Positions 1 to 8,187 of a stretch of DNA of 64,000 nt are shown here, in pieces. The DNA comes from Streptomyces hyaluromycini (GTDB lineage Bacteria > Actinomycetota > Actinomycetes > Streptomycetales > Streptomycetaceae): positions 400,442 to 464,441 of the forward strand of contig NZ_BCFL01000017.1 in the NCBI RefSeq assembly GCF_002217755.1. Direction: 5' to 3'. Both the position numbers and the translations under genes were made by a program. The notes below the pieces were generated by a model. The model was given only the letters and a program-made list of their open reading frames with translations, was not told the DNA's origin and ran no database searches. Each line of letters opens with the position of its first letter. Positions within the stretch are counted from its first letter, which is position 1.

Positions 1-1419
1 GTCCTGCGCCGCCGCATCCTCGGGCTCCGCAACGCGGCGCTGGAGCTGCAGACGCGGCTGCCCGACATGGTGGAGCGGCTGCGGCAGGGCGAGACGGTCG
101 ACACGGACGCCGAACTGCCCGAGATCCGCTACGGCAACGACGAACTGGGCATGCTCGGCCAGGCTCTCAACCAGGCCCGCAGCAGTGCCCTGGAGACAGC
201 CGTACGGCAGGTCGAGCAGTACCGCGGCTTCGAGCGCCTGCTGCAACGCATCGCCCGACGCACCCAGTTGCTGATCGGCATGCAGATGAAACGTCTCTCC
301 ACGATGCAGCGGCAGCACGAGGACCCCGAGGTCCTGGAAGGACTCTTCGACGTCGACCACCTGGCCGCCCGGCTGCGGCGCTACGAGGAGAACCTGGTCA
401 TCCTCGGCGGCGGTCAGCCCCAGCGGCGCTGGCGCAATCCCGTGCTGCTGCTGGACCTGCTGCGCTCCGCGCAGGGCGAGGTGCAGGACTACCGGCGCAT
501 CCGGATCGACACCGAGGACGACATCTGGCTGTCCGAGCGCGCGGTCGGTCCCATGGTGCACGTACTGGCCGAACTGATGGAGAACGCGGTGTCGTTCTCC
601 AAGCCGCCGACTCCGGTGGAGGTGTCCGCGTCCCGGGTGGGCCGCGGCGTCGCGGTCGAGATCGAGGACCGCGGCATGGGCATGGACCCCGAGCAGTACG
701 CCGAGGCCAACCGCCTGATGACCGACCCGCCCCGCATGGACGTGATGTCCCGCGCCGACGACGCCCGCCTCGGCCTGTACGTCGTGGCCCGGCTCTCCGC
801 CAACCTGGGGCTGAACGTGGAGCTGCGGCCCTCGTCGTTCGGCGGCACCCGGGTGGTCGTCCTGGTGCCGGCCGAGCTGATCTCCGACGGGAAGCCGCGC
901 TCGGAGCCGCCGGACGACGCCGTCCCGGCGCAACTCGCGGTCATCGGCGCGTCCTCGGGCTCCGGGCAGGACGGCGATCCCGGGGGTGCGTGGCCGGAGC
1001 CTCAGCCTCAGCCGCACCTCCGACCGCAACCGCATCCCGGTGGCCCGGAGGCGTCCGCGCTCCCGGTCACCGGCCCCGGGACCGAACCGCCGGCCCGCGC
1101 CGCCGCCGCGCCCCCGACGGCGGGTCCGACGGCGAGTCCGGACCCGCTGCCCCGGCGGGTACGGCAGGCCAGTCTGGCCGCCGAACTCCGCGATCCTTCC
1201 TGTGTGTACCCTGAGCAGCCGCAAGTCGAGAACTCGGAGACGGAGCCGGAGACGAATCCGGAGCCGTTGCCGCGCAGGACCACGTCGCGCCGCTCCGGCG
1301 CCACCGTCGGCGCATTCCAGCGCCAGTCCCGGATAGCCCGGCTCGGGCCCGATTCCGGTCAACAGCCCACTCAACCCTCACCGCGCCACGACGGGGCCCG
1401 CAAGGAAGACGGACGATGA
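1..1419 (+). CDS. cvnA: Conservon sensor-kinase-like ATPase CvnA (5' partial)
   Basis: The frame is open from base 1, so the N-terminal sensor and membrane part lies outside the window; the first ATG inside (67) is not the real start. What remains is the end of a HAMP-like linker, a helical block with DHLAARLRRYEENL (the DHxxxR-type H-box region of nitrate/nitrite-sensor kinases), then a GHKL ATPase: N-box ELMENAVSFSKP, G1 EDRGMGMD and LGLYVVARLSANLGL. The last 170 residues or so are Pro-rich and probably disordered. It overlaps the next gene by 4 bp (ATGA), the typical coupling of cvnA-cvnB. Conservon complexes assemble at the membrane around a CvnD GTPase; the input signal cannot be read here. 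Confidence 0.9.
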   Translation, partial: VLRRRILGLRNAALELQTRLPDMVERLRQGETVDTDAELPEIRYGNDELGMLGQALNQARSSALETAVRQVEQYRGFERLLQRIARRTQLLIGMQMKRLSTMQRQHEDPEVLEGLFDVDHLAARLRRYEENLVILGGGQPQRRWRNPVLLLDLLRSAQGEVQDYRRIRIDTEDDIWLSERAVGPMVHVLAELMENAVSFSKPPTPVEVSASRVGRGVAVEIEDRGMGMDPEQYAEANRLMTDPPRMDVMSRADDARLGLYVVARLSANLGLNVELRPSSFGGTRVVVLVPAELISDGKPRSEPPDDAVPAQLAVIGASSGSGQDGDPGGAWPEPQPQPHLRPQPHPGGPEASALPVTGPGTEPPARAAAAPPTAGPTASPDPLPRRVRQASLAAELRDPSCVYPEQPQVENSETEPETNPEPLPRRTTSRRSGATVGAFQRQSRIARLGPDSGQQPTQPSPRHDGARKEDGR

Positions 1420-1886
1420 CTCTGCGAACCACTGCCACCAACTCCGACCTCGACTGGCTGCTCGACCGCTTGGTCGACCAGGTTCCGGGCACCAGGAACG
1501 CCATCGTGCTGTCCGACGACGGCCTGGTGGTCAGTCAGTCCAGCAGTATCGACCGGGTCGACGCGGAACGCCTGGCCGCCATCGCCACCGGCCAGCAGAG
1601 CCTGGCCCGCGGAGTCGGCGAGGTCTTCGGCGGCGGACCGGTCCATCAGGTCATCATCGAACTCCGTGACCTCTGGCTCTTCGTCAGCTCCGCCGGCCGC
1701 GGCACCCACCTGGCCGTCGTGGCGGACCAGGAGGTGGACGCCGAGGTGATGTCGGTGGCGATGCACACCCTCGTGCAGCAGGTCGGGCAGCGCCTGGGCA
1801 CCGAGGTCCGGGTGGCGCCGGACGTTGCCGAGGGATCGGCGTCCCGCCGCTCCGGCGACGCCGAGAGTGGGGGAGGACGTGGGTGA
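1416..1886 (+). CDS. cvnB: Roadblock/LC7 protein CvnB
   Basis: A 156-residue protein of the roadblock/LC7 (MglB-like) family, which acts on small GTPases. The fold spans about residues 10-125 (start LDWLLDRLVDQVPGTRNAI, then VLSDDGLVVSQSS, later LWLFVSSAGRGTHLAVV); the C-terminal 25 residues are Gly/Ser-rich. Its ATG overlaps the cvnA stop and its TGA overlaps the GTG of the next gene, so all conservon genes are translationally coupled. The expected partner is the GTPase at 2256-2912. Confidence 0.92.
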   Translation: MTLRTTATNSDLDWLLDRLVDQVPGTRNAIVLSDDGLVVSQSSSIDRVDAERLAAIATGQQSLARGVGEVFGGGPVHQVIIELRDLWLFVSSAGRGTHLAVVADQEVDAEVMSVAMHTLVQQVGQRLGTEVRVAPDVAEGSASRRSGDAESGGGRG

Positions 1887-2275
1887 GCCACTGGGCGGAC
1901 GCGGCACCGGACGACGAGTACGCGGAGCAGAGCTTTGTCAGGCCGTACACGATCACCCAGGGGCGTACGACCTCGGCTCGGGACGACCTCACCCTCATCA
2001 CCGTGCTCACGACCGTCGACGCGCCCGGTGAGGAGCCCCCGGCCCGTGGCCTGCAGCCCGAACACCGGCTGATCCTCCAGCAGTGCCGCACCCCGGTGGC
2101 CCTCGCCGAGGTCGCCGCCGGGCTGAACCTGCCCGTGGCGGTGACGAAGATCCTCGTCTCCGACCTGATCACACTCGGCAGGGTGACGGCCCGGGCACCG
2201 CTGGCGGTCGCGGCGGGCCAGGGACTGGACATGACACTTCTTCAGGCGGTGAAAGATGGCCTACTCAGACTCTGA
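1883..2275 (+). CDS. cvnC: DUF742 protein CvnC
   Basis: A 130-residue DUF742 protein, the third conservon component. Start is GTG at 1883, overlapping the cvnB stop by 4 bp. The N-terminus (EQSFVRPYTITQGRTTSA) carries the family's RPY(x)TxGRT motif, and the rest resembles a winged helix (EHRLILQQCRTPVALAEVAA ... LPVAVTKILVSDLITLGRV). Its 3' end overlaps cvnD by 20 bp. Confidence 0.92.
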   Translation: MSHWADAAPDDEYAEQSFVRPYTITQGRTTSARDDLTLITVLTTVDAPGEEPPARGLQPEHRLILQQCRTPVALAEVAAGLNLPVAVTKILVSDLITLGRVTARAPLAVAAGQGLDMTLLQAVKDGLLRL

Positions 2276-2912
2276 CGACCGGGTCGGGGCACACGCGACC
2301 CACTCCACCGCCGCGCAGGCTCCGGCGGCGGTGAAAATCCTCATCGCGGGCGGATTCGGCGTGGGCAAGACGACCATGGTCGGTGCCGTGAGCGAGGTGG
2401 TGCCCCTGAACACCGAGGAGCACCTGACCGTCGCGGGCGTCGGTGTGGACGACATCGACGGGGTGGACCAGAAGGCCACCACGACGGTGGCCCTGGACTT
2501 CGGCCGGATCACCGTGAGCCCCCAGCTCGTGCTGTACCTCTTCGGCACACCCGGCCAGGAACGCTTCTGGTTCATGTGGAACGACCTGGTGCACGGGGCG
2601 CTCGGCGCCGTCGTTCTCGTGGACACCCGGCGGCTGGAGAGCAGTTTCGCCTCGGTCGACTTCTTCGAGAGCCGCGGCGTCCCGTTCGTCGTCGGCGTCA
2701 ACTGCTTCGACGGACGCCAGGACCGCACCGAGTCCGAGGTCCGGGAGGCCCTCGACCTCGACCCGCACACCCCCGTCGTCATGGGCGACCTCCGGCAACG
2801 CCGGGCCAGCCGCGACCTGTTGCTGGCCCTGATCGAGCTTCTGATGTCCGGCCCGGCACAACTCCCCGGTCACCCGGTCGCCGCGCAGCCGGGCACGATC
2901 CGCACCATGTGA
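2256..2912 (+). CDS. cvnD: Conservon GTPase CvnD
   Basis: A 218-residue Ras-like GTPase of the CvnD family. The P-loop is GGFGVGKTT (about residues 32-40) and the switch II region LYLFGTPGQERFWFMW. In the family this is the switch partner of the CvnB roadblock protein and the CvnA kinase-like protein. Start ATG 2256 lies inside the cvnC end. The C-terminus ends shortly after the last helix with no lipid-anchor Cys. In many streptomycetes a P450 follows on the same strand (cvnE); here the nearest P450 is on the opposite strand behind another gene. Confidence 0.93.
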   Translation: MAYSDSDDRVGAHATHSTAAQAPAAVKILIAGGFGVGKTTMVGAVSEVVPLNTEEHLTVAGVGVDDIDGVDQKATTTVALDFGRITVSPQLVLYLFGTPGQERFWFMWNDLVHGALGAVVLVDTRRLESSFASVDFFESRGVPFVVGVNCFDGRQDRTESEVREALDLDPHTPVVMGDLRQRRASRDLLLALIELLMSGPAQLPGHPVAAQPGTIRTM

Positions 2913-2915
2913 CAC

Positions 2916-3128
2916 TCAGGGTTTCGGGAAGCAGCTGCCCTGGCCCAGGGCGAACCAGCCTGCGGCCAGGGCGGGTTCGAGGGACCCGGCCGCCTCCGGG
3001 CCTGCCTCCCGGCCCGGCGCGCGATGCGGACAACCAGGCGCTGCCCATGACTTGCCCTTCACCAGCCCCGTGGTGTTCAAAAATTCAACAAAAGGATCTC
3101 CGCGACCGGCAAAGGGCTCTACCCGCAT
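2916..3128 (-). CDS. Possible small protein, 70 aa
   Basis: An open frame with start ATG at 3128 and a reasonable N-terminus (MRVEPFAGRGDPFVEFLNTT) that fills the gap between cvnD and the next gene. Coding bias is moderate and the upstream Shine-Dalgarno is weak. I do not recognise it; it could equally be a relic. The rest of the 2913-3200 gap holds an AT-richer stretch around 3068-3090. Confidence 0.3.
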   Translation of the reverse strand: MRVEPFAGRGDPFVEFLNTTGLVKGKSWAAPGCPHRAPGREAGPEAAGSLEPALAAGWFALGQGSCFPKP

Positions 3129-3200
3129 AGATGATCCCGGTGCTGTCATGCTCACGACCGCCCGGAATCCCTGCCGGGCACCGCTCCGGGAGATCCCCCC

Positions 3201-3725
3201 ATGCCCCGAATATCCCGCTCCCTGGTCACCGCCCTCTCCTCCCTCGCCCTCGCCGCCGCCGGCCTCACGGTCGCAGCCGGCACCGCGCACGCGCAGAGCT
3301 GCAGCCAGGACTACCTCCCCCTCCCCGACCCCAGCTGCCAGCCCGGCGACTTCAACCCGGACGTCACCCAGTCCACCATCGACTCCACCATCTGCGTCTC
3401 CGGGTGGACCGCGACCGTCCGGCCCTCCAGTTCCTACACCACCGCGCTGAAGAAGAAGCAGATCGTCGAGTACGGCTACACGGACACCAGCACCTCGGAC
3501 TACGAGGAGGACCACTTCCTCCCCCTCGAACTCGGCGGCTCCCCCAAGAGCGAGCTCAACCTCTGGCCGGAGCCGGAGTACGGGACCAAGACCGCCGCCA
3601 ACAAGGACACCGTCGAGAACAAGCTGAAGAAGGCCGTCTGCGCCGGCACCGTCACCCTCTCCGACGCCCAGGACGCGATCCTCACGGACTGGACGACCGC
3701 ACTGTCCGACCTCGGCCTGAGCTGA
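3201..3725 (+). CDS. Secreted small protein with HNH-like motif
   Basis: A 174-residue exported protein: Sec signal peptide to about residue 31 (SRSLVTALSSLALAAAGL, cleavage near AHA-QS). The mature part has four Cys (in QSCSQDY, PSCQPGD, TICVSG, KAVCAG) and a central EEDHFLPLELGGSPKSELNL followed by WPEPEY. The DHxxPLELGG...NLWPE pattern resembles the His-Asn core of HNH/His-Me-finger nucleases, and many actinobacteria have uncharacterised proteins with it. Nuclease activity is inference. It is monocistronic with a strong terminator right behind it. Confidence 0.8.
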   Translation: MPRISRSLVTALSSLALAAAGLTVAAGTAHAQSCSQDYLPLPDPSCQPGDFNPDVTQSTIDSTICVSGWTATVRPSSSYTTALKKKQIVEYGYTDTSTSDYEEDHFLPLELGGSPKSELNLWPEPEYGTKTAANKDTVENKLKKAVCAGTVTLSDAQDAILTDWTTALSDLGLS

Positions 3726-3743
3726 CCCCGTCCGCCCGCGACG

Positions 3744-3782
3744 AAGGGGCCGGCCTCCTCCTCGGGGAGCAGCCGGCCCCTT
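3744..3782. terminator. Bidirectional intrinsic terminator
   Basis: Perfect 11-bp stem AAGGGGCCGGC / GCCGGCCCCTT (3744-3754 with 3772-3782) around a 17-nt loop, lying between two convergent genes (secreted protein ends 3725, P450 ends 3797), with T-runs at both ends. Confidence 0.85.
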
Positions 3783-3796
3783 TCGACTCCCGGGTG

Positions 3797-5017
3797 CTAA
3801 CCGCCGTTCTGCTCGACCCGCAGATGGATCGGCCCGCGCAGCACGGGGCTGCGCCGGTACGGCGGCGGGTCGGCGACCAGGCTGGGCCGGTCGAGGCGGC
3901 GTACCAGCTCGGTCAGCGCGATCTGCGCCTCCCGCCGGGCCAGCGGGCCGCCGAAGCACAGGTGGATGCCGCTGCCGAAGCCGAGGTGCTGGTTGTCACT
4001 CCGGTCGGGGTCGAAGCGGTCCGGGTCGTGGAAGCGGTCCGGATCGCGGCTGCCCGAGGCCAGCATCAGCATGACCTGCGAGCCCTGGGGGATGACGGTG
4101 TCGGCGACGGTGACGTCGCTGTACGCCGCCCGCCAGGGAATGATGTGCACGGGCGGCTCGTAGCGCAGCAGTTCCTCGACCAGCGGCACGACCAGATCCG
4201 GTTCGCCGCGCAGTCGTTCCAGGATCTGCGGGTGGCGCAGCAGCGTCAGCATGCCGTTGGCGATGAGGTTGACGGTGGTCTCGTGGCCGGCGATCAGCAG
4301 CAGGTTGGCGGTGCTGATGATCTCCTCGTCGGTCATCCGCCCGTCCGGCCCGTCGTCGTTGGCCAGCCGTGCCAGCAGGTCGTCGCCCGGCCGGCCGTGG
4401 CGCTGTTCCACCAGCCCGCCGAGGTACTCGCGCAGGTCCTGGCGGGCCTGCACGCCGTCGTCGAGCTTCTGCTTCGGGTCGGTCCTCGGGTCGTAGTCGA
4501 TCGAGTTGATGAGGTCGTTCACCCACACCCGGAACCTCGGTTCGTCCTCGCGTGGCACACCGAGCAGGTGGCAGATCACCGAGACGGGGAACGGGTAGGC
4601 GAGGTCGTCGACGATGTCGATCTGCTCCTTGCCCGCGCAGTCGTCGAGCAGACCACCGACGGTGGCGGTCAGGTCGGGTTCCAGGGCGGTCACCAGCCCC
4701 GGGGTGTGCGGGGGGCCGAAGTGACGCATCGCCATCCGCCGCAGGCGGTCGTGGTCGGGCGGGTCCATGTTGATGAACGACGGCGTGCCCCCTGCCTCGG
4801 CCGAGGGCATCGGATGCGACAGGTTGCGGACGTCCGAGCTCAGGTGCGGATTGTGGAGGATGTCCGCGAGTTCGCGGTACGTGCTGATGACGTAGCTGCC
4901 GTCGTCCTGCCGGGCCACCGGCGTCCTGCGCAGCTCCGCGTAGAGCGGGTACGGGTCGGACCGGGAGGAGTAGTCGAGGATCCGGTGCAGCATGTCGGGC
5001 GTCTCGGTCGTGGTCAT
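3797..5017 (-). CDS. Cytochrome P450
   Basis: A 406-residue class I bacterial P450. Signatures: I-helix LLIAGHETTVN (AGxET), K-helix VEELLRYEPP (ExxR) and haem-binding loop LGFGSGIHLCFGGPLAR with the Cys ligand near residue 354. It is last in a three-gene operon behind its own ferredoxin and ferredoxin reductase, 25 bp after the reductase, so the full electron chain NAD(P)H-FAD-FeS-P450 is encoded here. Substrate unknown; nothing nearby looks like a natural-product pathway. A GGAGGG motif lies upstream of the ATG. Confidence 0.95.
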   Translation of the reverse strand: MTTTETPDMLHRILDYSSRSDPYPLYAELRRTPVARQDDGSYVISTYRELADILHNPHLSSDVRNLSHPMPSAEAGGTPSFINMDPPDHDRLRRMAMRHFGPPHTPGLVTALEPDLTATVGGLLDDCAGKEQIDIVDDLAYPFPVSVICHLLGVPREDEPRFRVWVNDLINSIDYDPRTDPKQKLDDGVQARQDLREYLGGLVEQRHGRPGDDLLARLANDDGPDGRMTDEEIISTANLLLIAGHETTVNLIANGMLTLLRHPQILERLRGEPDLVVPLVEELLRYEPPVHIIPWRAAYSDVTVADTVIPQGSQVMLMLASGSRDPDRFHDPDRFDPDRSDNQHLGFGSGIHLCFGGPLARREAQIALTELVRRLDRPSLVADPPPYRRSPVLRGPIHLRVEQNGG

Positions 5018-5042
5018 CTCGCTTGCCTTTCCCTCCTGCCGG

Positions 5043-6437
5043 TCACCGGTGGTGCTGGTGCGCGGCCGTGACGCGTCGCTCGCCCGGGTCGTGTCCGGTG
5101 ACGACCACGGTGGCGCCCTGGGCGAGCAGGGTGGGGCCGGGGAAGTCGACGGGCACCGGTTTCGTGTCGACGGGCTGGTCGGGCGTGGGACAGGGCGGCG
5201 GGAAGGGCGCGGCCGTCTCGATGAGACGCCGGTAGTGGTCCAGCCACTTCGCGTTGTTGAAGGTCACCGCCGCGGTGACCCGGCCCTGGTAGCCGTATGC
5301 GGCGACGAAGCGGTGGCCGGACACCGACCCCTGGGTGACGACCACCTCGTCGGCGAAGGTCGGCACGCCGACGGACTTGATGTTGACGCCGAACTGGATC
5401 GACCAGAACCGCGGGATGGACAGGTGGGGCCAGCGCTCCGCCTGGCCATGGAGCATGTTGTGGGCCGCGACCTCGGCCTGTTCCACTGCGTTGGCCCAGT
5501 GCTCCAGCGAGATGAGCCGGTACTCGTAGACCGGGTTCGGGCAGCGCGCCACGTCCCCGGCGACGAAGACGTCGTCGGTGATCAGGCCGTTGAGGTCCAT
5601 GGCACGGCAGCCCGTGTCGCAGGCGATGCCCCAGACACCCGCCGCCAGTCCGGAGCCCTGCAGCCACTCGGTGTTGCGGATGCCGCCGAGCGCCACCACC
5701 GCCACGTCGGCGTCGATCGTGCTGCCGTCGTCGAAGTGGGCGCGGCGCAGCCGCCCCTGTGCGTCGCCCTCCAGCTGTGTGACCTTGACACCGCACCGCA
5801 GATCGACACCGTGGGCGCGCTGCATGTCGGCCGCGACCTCGCCGATCATCGCGCCGAGCGCACCGACCAGCGGGTACGGCGCGAGTTCGGCGACGGTCAC
5901 CGGGATGTCCCGCTCCCGGCAGACGGAGGCGATCTCGGAGCCGGTGAATCCCGCACCGATGACCAGCACCCGGGAGGGCCCGGCGGCCAGCGCCCGCTGC
6001 AGGCCTTCGGCGTGCTCGCGGGTCCGTACGACGAACACGCCGTCCAGGGCCGCCTCGGACTCGACGAACCAGGGCCGGGCCCGTACCCCGGTGGAGATCA
6101 GCACCCGGTCGAAGGGAACCTCGCGTCCGTCGGCGAGACGCACGTGGTCGGTGGCCAGGTCAAGACCGCTCGCGGGCACGCCCAGCAGCCACTCCGCGTT
6201 GATGTCACGACGCCGCGGCAGCGTGGTGCCCCCGGCGGGCACCCACCCCGTCAGCACCTGCTTGGACAAGGGGGGACGGTCGTAGGGCTCGCCCAGCTCG
6301 TCGCCGATCATCGTCAGCGATCCGGTGAACCCCTCGGCCCGCAGGGACTCCGCGGCCCGCAGTCCCGCCAGCGACGCCCCGACGATCACGATGCGGCCGT
6401 CGCGCCTGAACGCACGCAGGTTGTCGGCGCTGGTCAT
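5043..6437 (-). CDS. FAD-dependent ferredoxin reductase
   Basis: A 464-residue NAD(P)H-ferredoxin/rubredoxin reductase of the pyridine nucleotide-disulfide family. FAD motif IVIVGASLAGLRAAESLRAE at about residues 15-34, NAD(P) motif VLVIGAGFTGSEIASV near residue 150, and the DDVFVAGDVARCPNP FAD-ribityl motif. ATG 6437 overlaps the ferredoxin stop by 4 bp (ATGA). It should pass electrons to the adjacent ferredoxin and so to the P450. Confidence 0.94.
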   Translation of the reverse strand: MTSADNLRAFRRDGRIVIVGASLAGLRAAESLRAEGFTGSLTMIGDELGEPYDRPPLSKQVLTGWVPAGGTTLPRRRDINAEWLLGVPASGLDLATDHVRLADGREVPFDRVLISTGVRARPWFVESEAALDGVFVVRTREHAEGLQRALAAGPSRVLVIGAGFTGSEIASVCRERDIPVTVAELAPYPLVGALGAMIGEVAADMQRAHGVDLRCGVKVTQLEGDAQGRLRRAHFDDGSTIDADVAVVALGGIRNTEWLQGSGLAAGVWGIACDTGCRAMDLNGLITDDVFVAGDVARCPNPVYEYRLISLEHWANAVEQAEVAAHNMLHGQAERWPHLSIPRFWSIQFGVNIKSVGVPTFADEVVVTQGSVSGHRFVAAYGYQGRVTAAVTFNNAKWLDHYRRLIETAAPFPPPCPTPDQPVDTKPVPVDFPGPTLLAQGATVVVTGHDPGERRVTAAHQHHR

Positions 6438-6673
6438 GAGCTCGCCGCCGGCACCGGTACGTCCCGCTCCTGCGGCCGCCCCTCCAGCCGGTCGACCAGG
6501 ATCGCCTGGACCGGGCAGGCCGCCGCGGCCCGCAGCACCCGGTCACGCTGGGCGTCATCGGGGTCCGGGTCGTACATCAGCGCTTCCTCGCCGTGCATCC
6601 GGAACGCGTCCGGGGCCAGGAACGCGCACTGCGCATACCCTTCGCATCGGGAAAGATCAACGACGACTCGCAT
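6434..6673 (-). CDS. P450-type ferredoxin, CxxYxxC class
   Basis: A 79-residue ferredoxin. I start it at ATG 6673 (MRVVVDLSRCEGYAQC), the usual N-terminus of this family; a longer reading adds only Gly/Pro-rich residues. Cluster ligands are CEGYAQC and a distal CPVQAI, i.e. Cx2(Y)x2C...CP, with Tyr where [4Fe-4S] proteins have a fourth Cys, so probably [3Fe-4S]. It is the first gene of the P450 operon. Confidence 0.92.
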   Translation of the reverse strand: MRVVVDLSRCEGYAQCAFLAPDAFRMHGEEALMYDPDPDDAQRDRVLRAAAACPVQAILVDRLEGRPQERDVPVPAASS

Positions 6674-7056
6674 CCCGGCCTCCACAGGGGCTGCAAGCTG
6701 CGGGCCCCGAAACCGGCTCCCGCCGGGTCCGCCTCCGCGCACCGCGAGGCGGCGCACCGCGCCAGTCGGGTCTCCGCAGGAAGAATTGGGTGATCGCGAG
6801 AAGGAATCCGTCGTCGCGCCCAGGCGACCGGCGACGACGACCGGCGGCGGTGAGACCGCCTAGAGATCCTGGTGTTTCACCCGATCAGCGTATGCCGCGC
6901 GCACACCGCCCGCACCCCGGGAAGCCCTGTGCCGGCGGCCCGGCCGCGGTCGGCCGGCCGACCGGCCGGCGCGCTCGGCCCGCGCCCGGCGGGTGGCCCG
7001 GCCGCCGCGGTGGTTCGGTGTCGGGAGGAGTGCCGGCAGGAGCAGGAGGTGTCCCG
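6674..7056. promoter_or_regulatory. Divergent intergenic region with GC palindrome
   Basis: 383 bp between the P450 operon and the rightward redox genes; no gene is supported. It holds a perfect 18-bp palindrome CGGTCGGCCGGCCGACCG at 6947-6964 (possible operator or hairpin). An AGGAGGT Shine-Dalgarno at 7044-7050 sets the start of the next gene. Confidence 0.5.
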
Positions 7057-8064
7057 ATGACCCCGGACCAGCCCGTACCCTCCCGTCCTGCCCCGCCCTC
7101 CCGTCCTACCCCGCCCTCCCGGCCCTTCCGTCCCACGGCACCGCAGCCCCTCTCCGAAGCGGCCTTCCGCGACCTGTACCGCCGGCTGCGGGGCCGGGCC
7201 CCGGACGGCGGGGCGGAACGGCGCGGCGCGCTGGACCGGCTGACGCCGGAGCGGGTCGTGGCGGCGGCCGCCGAGGTCAGGTCCGGGCGCACCGTGTCGC
7301 TGGCCGCGACCGTCGAGACCCGGTCCGGTCCGGACAGTCCGGAGCCCGCCTCCCACCGGATGACGGCTCCCACGCGCGGGGAGACCTGCGCACCCGGGCT
7401 CGCGTTCGCCCGTGACCGGTTCGCCATGAACGTCCACGGTGACGTCGACACCCACCTCGACGCGCTGTGCCACGTGATCTTCGACGGCGAGCTGTACGGC
7501 GGCGTCCCGGCGAGCACCGTGACACCGGACGGTGCCTGGGCGCTCACCGTCGATCTGGTGCGGGACGGCATCGTCGGGCGGGGTGTCCTGCTGGACGTCC
7601 CGCGCCTGCGCGGGGTGCGGTGGCTGGAGCCCGGCGACCAGGTGACCGCCGAGGACCTCGCCGCGGCCGAGGCCGCCCAGCGGACCACGGCCGGACCGGG
7701 TGACCTGCTGTTCGTACGGGTGGGCCACCGCCTGCGGCGCCGGACCCTCGGGCCCTGGGACGTGACACGGGCCCGCGCGGGCCTGCACCCGACGGCCATG
7801 GACTTCCTGGCCGACCGGGGCGTGTCGGTCCTGGGCTCGGACGGCAACAGCGACGCCGCGCCCAGCGCGGTCCCCGAAGTCGGGTTTCCCGTGCATGTGC
7901 TGGCCGTCAACGCCATGGGGCTGCATCTGCTGGACTGGCTGGACTTCGAGGACCTGGTACCGGTGTGCGAGCAGCAGGGTCGCTGGCACTTCCTGTGCGT
8001 GATCGCCCCGCTGCGGCTCCCGGCGGCGACCGGCTCTCCGGTGAACCCGATCGCCGTTCTCTGA
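7057..8064 (+). CDS. Cyclase-family metal-dependent hydrolase
   Basis: A 335-residue member of the PF04199 'cyclase' family (kynurenine formamidase-like amidohydrolases). The start is ATG 7057 because AGGAGGT precedes it; a much longer open frame upstream is only GC bias. The metal site is visible as NVHGDVDTHLDALCHV (HxxxDTHxDAxxH) near residues 127-142, and the C-terminal half has DRGVSVLGSDGNSDAAPS. The N-terminal 30 residues are a Pro/Ser/Arg repeat, probably disordered. First of a row of rightward oxidoreductase genes; substrate unknown. Confidence 0.9.
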   Translation: MTPDQPVPSRPAPPSRPTPPSRPFRPTAPQPLSEAAFRDLYRRLRGRAPDGGAERRGALDRLTPERVVAAAAEVRSGRTVSLAATVETRSGPDSPEPASHRMTAPTRGETCAPGLAFARDRFAMNVHGDVDTHLDALCHVIFDGELYGGVPASTVTPDGAWALTVDLVRDGIVGRGVLLDVPRLRGVRWLEPGDQVTAEDLAAAEAAQRTTAGPGDLLFVRVGHRLRRRTLGPWDVTRARAGLHPTAMDFLADRGVSVLGSDGNSDAAPSAVPEVGFPVHVLAVNAMGLHLLDWLDFEDLVPVCEQQGRWHFLCVIAPLRLPAATGSPVNPIAVL

Positions 8065-8187
8065 CCGTGCCGGTGTCCGGCGCCGGTGCGGGCCCACCCC
8101 GGGTGCCGCACCCCCGCACGGCGCGTACGTTCGAAGGAGGGAGGCCTGCGCCGGCCGCGGACCGCGCGAACAAGGACGGTGGTTGCC

